Below are positions 17,743 through 24,759 of a stretch of 64,000 nt of DNA, piece by piece. The DNA is from Psychrobacter sp. DAB_AL43B. GTDB lineage: Bacteria; Pseudomonadota; Gammaproteobacteria; Pseudomonadales; Moraxellaceae. The position numbers were made by a program, and so were the translations under genes. Below the pieces are notes generated by a model, which was given only the letters and a program-made list of their open reading frames with translations, was not told the DNA's origin and made no database searches. How positions within the stretch are numbered: position 1 is the stretch's first letter; the number at the start of each line of letters is the position of its first letter. Location of the stretch: positions 3,245,149-3,309,148 of the forward strand of contig NZ_LT799838.1 in the NCBI RefSeq assembly GCF_900168255.1. The letters are read 5' to 3'.

Positions 17743-18741
17743 ATGATTATTAAAGAAGATTCGTTGGATGATCTATTGAACTCAACTTTCTCTCAAATCG
17801 TAAATTGCGGAGATGAGGTAGAGTCTTCAAAAGGGGGAAACAATGAAATTAGAAATGTTCAACTTATTTTAACTAACCCCAGAGCAAGACTAAGTATCTC
17901 AGAATCTAGAAGCAAACTGATCAGCTGTATAGGCGAGTTTTTTTGGTACGTGAACGGAAGTGATAGTATTGAGTTCATAGAGTATTACATATCAAACTAC
18001 CGAGATTTTATCGACTATAAACAAGGTGAAAACGCCCCTGTTTTGGGTGCGTATGGTTCTAGAATGTTTGGTATAAAGAATCAATTTAAAGCGATTAAAG
18101 ATCTTCTCAAACGAAAGCCTGAAACACGAAGAGCGGTAATATCGATATATGATAAAGAAGATCTTTTTAGGGACGACTCTAGAGACATTCCTTGTACCTG
18201 TTCACTACAGTTCTTCGTCAGAGATAATGCTCTCCACTTGACTACAATAATGAGATCTAATGATGCTACTAAGGGTCTAATACATGACTTATTTAGTTTT
18301 ACCCTTATCCAAGAACTCATGTGGGCAGAGTTAGCGAAAGATAATGAAGCGTTAGAACTAGGCATCTATACACACTTCGTTGGAAGTCTACATATCTATC
18401 ATGAGGATAAAACTACAGTTGATAATTTTTTATATATTGAAGGATGGCAAAACAAAGCTGAGATGGAACCCATAAACCCTTCTTATTTAGAGAATGATTT
18501 TAATATCATTAAAGAATTAGAAGAAAAGCTGAGAACACAGTCTTTACAGGACGACTTTGATATCCACAGCATTAAAGATATATTTTGGCAAGAGATAGCT
18601 ATAATTCTATTGTCTTATTCATACGCTAAGCAAGGTAGACAAAGCGAATTAAAAGAGCTTAGAGATTTATGTAGAAGTGACCCTATACTCTATTTTCTAG
18701 ATAAAAAAATTAATGAAATTAACAGAAAAAACTTTAAGTAG
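17743..18741 (+). CDS. Thymidylate-synthase superfamily enzyme, possibly a dCMP hydroxymethylase
   Basis: 332 aa. Colinear with ThyA over residues 60-225: GEFFWYVNGSDS (ThyA ELLWFLRGDT), LGAYGSRMFG, NQFKAIKDLLKRKPETRRAV (Arg pair 129-130, partner-subunit phosphate contact), catalytic Cys151 in IPCTCSLQF, RSNDATKGL at 171-179, and the late GSLHIYHED. At the position of the ThyA Asn that reads uracil (LGLPFN), this protein has Asp182 (KGLIHD). T4 dCMP hydroxymethylase also has Asp there. A 100-residue helical C-terminus is extra. So a modified-pyrimidine nucleotide synthase is likelier than housekeeping TS. Ribosome site AAGGTG before ATG 17743. Confidence 0.82.
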   Translation: MIIKEDSLDDLLNSTFSQIVNCGDEVESSKGGNNEIRNVQLILTNPRARLSISESRSKLISCIGEFFWYVNGSDSIEFIEYYISNYRDFIDYKQGENAPVLGAYGSRMFGIKNQFKAIKDLLKRKPETRRAVISIYDKEDLFRDDSRDIPCTCSLQFFVRDNALHLTTIMRSNDATKGLIHDLFSFTLIQELMWAELAKDNEALELGIYTHFVGSLHIYHEDKTTVDNFLYIEGWQNKAEMEPINPSYLENDFNIIKELEEKLRTQSLQDDFDIHSIKDIFWQEIAIILLSYSYAKQGRQSELKELRDLCRSDPILYFLDKKINEINRKNFK

Positions 18742-18748
18742 GGCGTTT

Positions 18749-19633
18749 ATGAAATATCAAGAAAGAATCGATTATTCAGTCATATTAGCTAATGACATTA
18801 CCGAATACCTTACAAACGAAGGGCTTTCTTGCGGGCTTTCTAGAATTTCATATGAGGTTTTAGCTATGCAAATTATCGAAAGCATGAAGCGGGTTAAATA
18901 CTTCAATGCTGTTTCAAACAGAGATATTGATACCCGAAGGTTAGACCCTCAAGACACCATTTTTGACCCAGTAAGAGCAATTTTATACCTAAAAGACAGA
19001 AATTATGATGAAGCATGTTGGTTGACTTTTTTGTTAGTCTATACAGCAGAGAATTACCAATCAAATTGGAATTTCTTGAGGCAACTATACTCAGGTGTAG
19101 ATGAAAAATTGACGTGGGAAGTTGCTAGTAATAATACTCAAATACTTCCTAGGTTAGCAGATAATCTTATCAACTCACAAAACAAACCAAAATTTGGTAA
19201 TCATGCGAAGTTTAAGACTTTAAGAGATATACCTAGAGTGCTTGAAGATTACATAAACTTTGTTAAAGTTAATGGTGGTCATTATAACCTGTTCATAAAT
19301 AACAGTTTAGAAGATCCTAAAGAACATTTTAGAATGCTTTTCCCAGTAATTCGACGCAATATACATAGCTTTGGGCGATTATCGACATTTGACTATTTGT
19401 CTATGCTATCTAAGACTGGTTTGGTTAACGTTGAAGCTGATAACTGCCATATCGTTGGGTCAACTGGTCCTAAAGACGGGGCTAAACTTATCTTTGGTAG
19501 TTTCTCAGATAAGCAATTAGATAGCTACGCTATGGGTCTAGCAGATCACCTCGAAATTGGCTATCAAGAGATGGAAGACGCATTATGCAACTGGCAAAAA
19601 TCACCTAATGTATTTTATACTTATAAAGGGTAG
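18749..19633 (+). CDS. Putative alpha-glutamyl/putrescinyl thymine pyrophosphorylase clade 3-like protein
   Basis: 294 aa from ATG 18749, 7 bp after the TS-like stop and preceded by GTAGGG; the frame is open to ATG 18713, which would overlap the TS gene. It resembles the bacterial aGPT-Pplase clade 3 family, by recalled pattern: WLTFLLVYTAENY near the N-terminus, then FGRLSTFDYLSMLSKTGL and the strand NCHIVGSTGPKDGAKLIFG. Members of the wider family were proposed (Iyer, Aravind and co-workers) to act on thymine hypermodified in DNA, with thymidylate-synthase homologues as partners. Adjacency to such a homologue supports this. No kinase of the known pathway is present. Confidence 0.62.
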   Translation: MKYQERIDYSVILANDITEYLTNEGLSCGLSRISYEVLAMQIIESMKRVKYFNAVSNRDIDTRRLDPQDTIFDPVRAILYLKDRNYDEACWLTFLLVYTAENYQSNWNFLRQLYSGVDEKLTWEVASNNTQILPRLADNLINSQNKPKFGNHAKFKTLRDIPRVLEDYINFVKVNGGHYNLFINNSLEDPKEHFRMLFPVIRRNIHSFGRLSTFDYLSMLSKTGLVNVEADNCHIVGSTGPKDGAKLIFGSFSDKQLDSYAMGLADHLEIGYQEMEDALCNWQKSPNVFYTYKG

Positions 19634-19685
19634 TCAATTTAAACCCTACCCTTTATCACCTGTTATTTACATAATATGCCAAGGT

Positions 19686-20810
19686 TTAGCTAAGTACCTC
19701 TGGTATAGAGGAGTTATCGAATATAGGCCTATGTCTATCATTAAAATACCTGTAATCTATTTTTTGAGAAGATTTCAATACTCCTATAAGTAGGCTTGGT
19801 GACAGATCAACTTCGTTAGCGACCCTACACAAATTTGCAAAGCTAGAACGTTTGTCTCTACGTACTAATTTAAAATCAACTTTTTGTTCAATCTCTTTTA
19901 AGGTGAAAGGGTAGATTAACTGTGAAACCATAAATTCATCAGCTTCCTTTTCGCACTCATCATGCTGTTCATTATCTTTAGGTTCACCAAAATCGTAATG
20001 TGTCATTTCATCTTGGTGTAAAATTAGATGTGCAGCCTCATGAAAAAAAGTCTGCCAAAAAAGGTGGTCTTGATTGTATTTGTTAGTAATAACAATCATT
20101 CCTTTGCCCTCTATGAACTTTGATACGCCCCTTATAGGGCATTTATCCAAAGTGCTTAAGAACACTACGGCTACACCGCATTCAATACAAATTTCTAGTA
20201 AATCTTTCTTAAAATTCCTTAACCCTCTTTTTCTAGATAAGGTTTTAATTTCTTGTAATTTTTCTATAAAAAGAGACTTATTGAAATCGTTTAGGATATG
20301 TTGCTTCTTAAACTCTAACTCTGCCATACGCATAAATGCTGCAATGTTCAATGTTGAAAATTCATAGCTTCCAATTCTTTTATACCTTGATCCTAAGAAA
20401 TTCTTGTATATACTTTCTTCGTTTAATGGACTCAAGTCTGAAATACCAAAAAAACTTTTTAAGTTCAATTGATCAAGGTATTTATAATCTGAACTTGGTA
20501 ACCACGATCTTTTTTTCATCTCTTGAACAAGTGTATAGTAATCTTCAAAATTGCTATCGATATTGCTCTCTTGAAATCTTCTAATACTCTTCTCATAGTT
20601 GTTTTGTATATTTAACCAAAAATCTTCACTCCCACCTATAAGTCGAGCTAGGTAAGTAGCTGTATCGGAATCGATATCTATCTGTTGATTGTTTAGCTTC
20701 TTAAGAAAACTGCCACTCAGACAAGATGGGTCAACATTACTTCCTTCCAGAAATTTTAGTATGGTTTGAGAAGGGTGGTAAACCCAATTAGGCTGAAAAT
20801 CGTGTATCAT
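19686..20810 (-). CDS. HigA-like antitoxin fused to ImmA/IrrE metallopeptidase
   Basis: 374 aa. The N-terminus resembles HigA/XRE antitoxins (WVYHPSQTILKFLEGS, then LARLIGGSEDFWLNIQNNYEKS at about 54-75). The second half is an ImmA/IrrE zinc peptidase with HEAAHLILH at about 254-262 and a downstream ECEKEADEFMVSQL helix supplying the third ligand. Such fusions control TA or phage genes by self- or partner cleavage. It overlaps the toxin-like gene upstream by 23 nt, so the two are one unit. Confidence 0.85.
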   Translation of the reverse strand: MIHDFQPNWVYHPSQTILKFLEGSNVDPSCLSGSFLKKLNNQQIDIDSDTATYLARLIGGSEDFWLNIQNNYEKSIRRFQESNIDSNFEDYYTLVQEMKKRSWLPSSDYKYLDQLNLKSFFGISDLSPLNEESIYKNFLGSRYKRIGSYEFSTLNIAAFMRMAELEFKKQHILNDFNKSLFIEKLQEIKTLSRKRGLRNFKKDLLEICIECGVAVVFLSTLDKCPIRGVSKFIEGKGMIVITNKYNQDHLFWQTFFHEAAHLILHQDEMTHYDFGEPKDNEQHDECEKEADEFMVSQLIYPFTLKEIEQKVDFKLVRRDKRSSFANLCRVANEVDLSPSLLIGVLKSSQKIDYRYFNDRHRPIFDNSSIPEVLS

Positions 20811-21123
20811 TGCTATTTTCTCCTATGTATTCGAGCTTTAGCCTACTAACTGTTTTCCAGTCGTAACTTGCACTTTTACCCAAGTGTGACTTATTGGCTA
20901 TAGAAAATTGAGCTACAATATCACTAGTCAAATTGACTTGCAAAGTATCTTTTTCAAAATAGAAGTCATTTTGAGCGGGTATATCTTGTAGAGTGTCCCC
21001 TGCTGCTAAGGTCGTCAAGATAAACTTTAGCTTTTCTCTAGCTTCTTCTGTAAGCTGATAGAAACTAAGAAAGTCGTCTATTGAGCTATCTCTTAGTTCT
21101 CTTGATTGATATGAAATGATCAT
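20788..21123 (-). CDS. HigB/RelE-like toxin candidate
   Basis: 111 aa. Opens MIISYQSRELRDSSIDDF, similar to the MIxSFxxKxLRxL start of HigB toxins, and has a beta-rich C-terminal half ending in K-T-V-S-R-L-K-L-E-Y-I-G. It sits upstream of, and overlaps, the HigA-ImmA/IrrE gene, the usual HigBA order. Catalytic residues typical for RelE-type RNases are not obvious, so assignment as toxin depends largely on the neighbour. Confidence 0.65.
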   Translation of the reverse strand: MIISYQSRELRDSSIDDFLSFYQLTEEAREKLKFILTTLAAGDTLQDIPAQNDFYFEKDTLQVNLTSDIVAQFSIANKSHLGKSASYDWKTVSRLKLEYIGENSNDTRFSA

Positions 21124-21146
21124 CTTTTTTCCAGTAAGAGGCTGTT

Positions 21147-21533
21147 ATGAGTGTGATTAGTGTTGTTGCCGCAGTAATAAAGCACGACGATAAATATCTA
21201 TGCGCACAAAGGAAAAGAAGTAAGTTCGAATATCTATCGTATAAATTTGAATTTCCGGGTGGTAAAGTTGAGTCTAACGAGACTCACGAACAAGCACTCC
21301 ACCGTGAGATATTAGAAGAGCTAGATGCACATATTGAAATAGTATCAATATTAAAAAAAATAGAACATCAGTACCCAGACTTTAAGGTTCATATCACTTT
21401 TTATAGATGCAGCATTTATGAAAAAGAATCTATAAAAAAAGTAGAACATAATAACCTATCGTGGCTTACAAAGCAGGAACTTCATGAGCTAGACTGGGCA
21501 GAAGCAGATATACCTATTATTAGGTTACTCTGA
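21147..21533 (+). CDS. NUDIX hydrolase (MutT-like)
   Basis: 128 aa. MutT-type N-terminus (ISVVAAVIKHDDKYLCAQR) and a Nudix box GGKVESNETHEQALHREILEEL fitting G-x5-E-x7-R-E-U-x-E-E. The box Gly near its end is Asp (ELDA), a variant seen in other MutT-like enzymes. It probably hydrolyses a nucleoside triphosphate such as 8-oxo-dGTP or another modified dNTP. Ribosome site AAGAGG before ATG 21147. Divergent from the toxin-antitoxin pair with only 23 bp between. It may clean pools linked to the pyrimidine cassette (inference). Confidence 0.9.
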   Translation: MSVISVVAAVIKHDDKYLCAQRKRSKFEYLSYKFEFPGGKVESNETHEQALHREILEELDAHIEIVSILKKIEHQYPDFKVHITFYRCSIYEKESIKKVEHNNLSWLTKQELHELDWAEADIPIIRLL

Positions 21534-21597
21534 ATATAATCGCGTTGTCGATAATAATACTAATTTTTATATTTGAATTGATTAGATTTTAAGTGTG

Positions 21598-23493
21598 TTA
21601 TAAGTTATCTATACCGTTTCTGACCCAATTACTGTTAATCGAGTTAGGATGCTTAAACAAAGCTAACTTCCCATTGTAAAAGTTAGTAAATTCAGAGTTT
21701 AGAGTTCCGTTTAAACTTACAACTTTTGCTATCAATTCAACTAGCTTACCGTCCTTACTGAAAAAATCTTCATCATTGTCAGTTTTATAAGCGATGCCAT
21801 TAAAACCTTTTACTCTTGTTCCATTGCTTTTTGAGTCATTTTTCTTCTTTAACTTTACTTCTCCAAACTCTAAAATATAATACTTATTTTCCGCAATTTG
21901 CAATTCTATTACTAAAACATACTCAGGCCAGTATAAATCATGAGCAGTAGAGTGTAACTTGGCTAACGACATCACATAGAAATCGTCCTGCTCTTGAAGA
22001 CCCTGACCAAAAGTAAACCAGCGTGCGGTTCCATGATTTTGTTTCGAGTACTCTTTAGCATGATTCCAAGTTTTATTAAAGCGAGATTGATCGTCTTCTT
22101 TTACATCAAAAAGTCCCTTGGCTAAACCTGTTGATCCTCTCCCAATTTTCTCTCCTACACCTAGTTCCTCTGGCATCTCTTCTTTTACAAAGCGTGTGCT
22201 ATCATCAATAGGTTTAGAAACTATACCGTTTGTTAGTTTGTTGATTATGACTAGATCACCAATTCTCTCCAATCGTTCGAGTAATATTAAAGTCGTTAGA
22301 TTATTTACAGGGTTGTGAGTAAAATCTAGATCTTCAATATTATCTGGTGGTATGTACTGCCTTACTGTCAAAAAATCTTGACTCTCTATAGATTCATCAG
22401 TGCTAAGTCGTCTTTTTGGTTGAAGAACAAGGTTAATAGGATCAAGTTTAGGTTCACTGATACCGATAATATTTGCGCATAATATTTTATCCCCGATAGG
22501 GATACCCTTAATATGTAAGGTCAAAGGTTGATGCCAAAAATCAATTCGAACGTTTCTTTTTTTATTATCTTTAGCTTCTTGAATATTGTTGTGTATTTTC
22601 TCAACTTTTTTCCATACGTCTAAGTTATATTTTAATTGATGTAGAAATACTGCGTCTCTTTGAGTGAATTTTGGAGGTAATACAACATATTCATCAACTC
22701 CCTCGGCCTTCATTTTTTCTTCGATCTGTTTGTTTCTTGGAATCAGTTTTTTCTCTATAGTATCCAAATTATATCTACTAATAATACGTTTTATATCCAT
22801 GGAATACCCATAATGGGTAATAAATAAAGATAAAGGGTGAACGATAATTTTATGTTCACCATCTTCAATATTTATTAATTGATTTTTATCATAGCCATTT
22901 ATTTTTTCAAAGTATTTTGTACTATCGAATGGCATTTCATTTATTAGTTGGCTTCTTTTGATAGTTTCCTCAGATGTAGGATTTTCTTTAAGGTCTATTT
23001 CTGCTCCAACTCTCATATCAAAATATGCTTTTGAAAAAGAGTGAATATTATAATTATTTTTGACTTCAACTTCATAGGAATTAAGAACAAAGCGCTCTTC
23101 TGACTTACCATTCTTCCAAATACTACCGAAAGGTAATTTATGTATGTGGTTGATATGAATTCTTAACTTTAAATAGCTAGTAGCTTCTTCTCCATTTTCT
23201 TTTTTAATATACTTAGGCTCTGTTAAATTAGCGAATAAAACATCTACATAGGTAACTGTTCCGTTGCTGTTGGAGCTTGAGCTTGCATTAGTAGGTGCAA
23301 TAAAATCCTTGTCATACCAAACGACCACATATTCAAAATTCTTATTAAAATGATTTACCGTATAATTACGGTCAGGTTCAGAATTAGCATCTGTATCATA
23401 ATCAACCTGAGAATGAGGCTTTATGTAGTTGCTAATGTCGAAGGAATTTTTATATTTTTCTCTAGAACTGTCTTTAGTAAAAAAATGGCTCAT
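21598..23493 (-). CDS. Large protein next to the right transposon end, possibly TnsE-like
   Basis: 631 aa, soluble, no signal peptide. Not firmly recognised. Several landmarks run parallel to Tn7 TnsE. A middle stretch HPLSLFITHYGYSMDIKRII matches the TnsE segment with SLFLINSYF. A C-terminal block RFNKTWNHAKEYSKQ is followed by a strand pair LVIELQIAENKYYILEFGEV and, near the end, LFKHPNSINSNWVRNGID, compared with the HP-motif tail of TnsE. Its position within 75 bp of the right terminus also suits a transposition protein. The alternative is cargo of unknown function. The comparison is from memory and needs a profile search. Confidence 0.5.
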   Translation of the reverse strand: MSHFFTKDSSREKYKNSFDISNYIKPHSQVDYDTDANSEPDRNYTVNHFNKNFEYVVVWYDKDFIAPTNASSSSNSNGTVTYVDVLFANLTEPKYIKKENGEEATSYLKLRIHINHIHKLPFGSIWKNGKSEERFVLNSYEVEVKNNYNIHSFSKAYFDMRVGAEIDLKENPTSEETIKRSQLINEMPFDSTKYFEKINGYDKNQLINIEDGEHKIIVHPLSLFITHYGYSMDIKRIISRYNLDTIEKKLIPRNKQIEEKMKAEGVDEYVVLPPKFTQRDAVFLHQLKYNLDVWKKVEKIHNNIQEAKDNKKRNVRIDFWHQPLTLHIKGIPIGDKILCANIIGISEPKLDPINLVLQPKRRLSTDESIESQDFLTVRQYIPPDNIEDLDFTHNPVNNLTTLILLERLERIGDLVIINKLTNGIVSKPIDDSTRFVKEEMPEELGVGEKIGRGSTGLAKGLFDVKEDDQSRFNKTWNHAKEYSKQNHGTARWFTFGQGLQEQDDFYVMSLAKLHSTAHDLYWPEYVLVIELQIAENKYYILEFGEVKLKKKNDSKSNGTRVKGFNGIAYKTDNDEDFFSKDGKLVELIAKVVSLNGTLNSEFTNFYNGKLALFKHPNSINSNWVRNGIDNL

Positions 23494-23520
23494 ATAGTTC
23501 TCATATTTATCAATGATATT

Positions 23521-23568
23521 ATTGTGCCATCAATTTAGATTTTTTGCCATTAATTTGGAACTATTACA
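23521..23568 (-). repeat. Transposon right end with TnsB-type repeats
   Basis: The terminus (TATTACA on plus) ends at 23568. Reading inward on the minus strand, two adjacent copies of the left-end motif follow: TCCAAATTAATGGCAAAAAA (23540-23559) and TCTAAATTGATGGCACAAT (23521-23539), about 21 bp apart. Orientation is opposite to the left copies, as in Tn7-family ends. Confidence 0.72.
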
Positions 23569-24320
23569 CCTGTAAACAATAACGAATGACCACCAGCTGC
23601 GGCTATCTCTAAGGCACGCCGAGCATGATGTTGTCCTTTAACATCAGCCAAATCCACTTGATAGCCAATATGCTGCTGTGCTGGACTGGGCTGCACCACC
23701 TCTAGACGCTCATCTAAAAGGCTAGCATCTGTCAATGACTGCAAGTGATTACAGACGGCCTTTAAGTTTGCCGCCGCCAATACTATTATTCCATCAACAC
23801 GGCTGGCCTCCGCCCCGTTATCTATCGGTACTATTAGCTGCGGTTTGGATGGCGATAACGGCTGACCTTCATTGAGCTCTGGCTCATCACTCTCTGATAC
23901 TGGCAATATTTTTAACGCTAATAACTCAGCTTTCATTGCCCGTGCGACTGCTAAGCTCCCCGTTACTTGCCGCAGCTCGCCATTGAGCGCCAACTCACCG
24001 ATGAACTCAAATCCTGATAGCACTTCTGGATCCAATTGATCACTGGCTGCCAAAATACCGATGGCAATAGGTAAATCAAGACGAGCCCCGTCTTTAGGCA
24101 GATCTGCGGGTGCTAAATTAATTGTCAAACGTCGATTAGGGAATTGAAAACCAGAATTAAGAATCGCTGAGCGTACTCTATCCTTACTCTCACGTACCGC
24201 CGCTTCAGGTAAACCAACAATGGTCAATGCTGGCAATCCTTGTGACAGATGCACCTCAATAATCACCTTGGGTGCATGGAGTCCGACGACTGAGCGGGTA
24301 TAGACTTGAGCAAATGACAT
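23569..24320 (-). pseudogene. comM: comM, N-terminal fragment (right of the transposon)
   Basis: Encodes ComM residues 1 to about 250: N-terminal Lon-S5-like domain starting MSFAQVYTRSVVGL, with DLPIAIGIL, FIGELALNGELR and finally KGQHHARRALEIAAAGGHSLLFTG. The sequence stops exactly where PPGTGKT (Walker A) should follow, and runs into the transposon (VIVPN then stop). GGAAGGG precedes the ATG at 24320. With the P-loop, Walker B and roughly 100-130 codons absent from both halves, no ComM ATPase can be made. Confidence 0.92.
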
Positions 24321-24759
24321 GAGCCCTTCCTAATATAGAGGTTTATCGATAATAGAGTATTATTATTAAGTGTGCAAATGTTGTGTTTTTTATTTTTGAA
24401 TTTATTAAAGACAATCTTATTTCTACCTTATATTTTAGACTTACAAACGCGCTATGTTGCCTATATTTAAAGAAAATATGATTGATTAATTAAGCTAATA
24501 CATTCACTAACATAGATGTTTGGAATTGTTATATGATGGATGAATGCTTTTTGATTCTTCTTATTCATCAAATGTTTACAGTTTTTATTTAAACCTTCTC
24601 ACTTTTACTGCTAGCTAGGACAGTAAAATAATTGGAAAACTTAACAACTAGCAAGTATGAGCAATCAAAAAAGCATGCACAATAAAAGGAATTTATTGAT
24701 CATTTAAAGCTGGGTAGCAATTTTTTGCTATCGCTTTATAACATAGTAATTAACCATGG
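24321..24759. other. Intergenic region between divergent comM and acylase
   Basis: 439 bp of AT-rich DNA (well above 65% AT by eye). It must carry divergent promoters. No ORF, RNA or convincing repeat seen; a few T-runs only. Confidence 0.5.

Larger units (their letters stand above)
5638..23568. mobile_element. Tn7-family (Tn6022/AbaR-like) transposon inserted in comM
   Basis: 17,931 bp bounded by imperfect inverted repeats. The left end starts TGTAATAATCCCAAATTA; the reverse complement of the right end starts TGTAATAGTTCCAAATTA. Both open with 5'-TGT, the Tn7-family rule. The left arm carries tnsA-tnsB-tnsC-tniQ-tniE reading inward; cargo fills the rest. comM is the known target of the Tn6022/AbaR group in Acinetobacter (established knowledge). 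The flanking 5-mers (plus strand ACATG on the left, CCTGT on the right) do not match, so no target-site duplication remains. Cargo genes are visibly more AT-rich than the flanks. Confidence 0.92.

Noticed and set aside
17743..18741. Ordinary housekeeping thyA
   Set aside because: The LGLPFN motif is replaced, the C-terminus is about 100 residues longer, and the neighbours are accessory genes.
18713..18748. Upstream start for the pyrophosphorylase-like gene
   Set aside because: No ribosome site and 29-nt overlap with the TS-like gene; ATG 18749 with GTAGGG fits better, though not certain.
21598..23493. Restriction or Shedu-type nuclease
   Set aside because: A late E-x-K-like strand (FGEVKLKK) is visible, but no Asp/Glu partner with suitable spacing; kept as unknown or TnsE-like.
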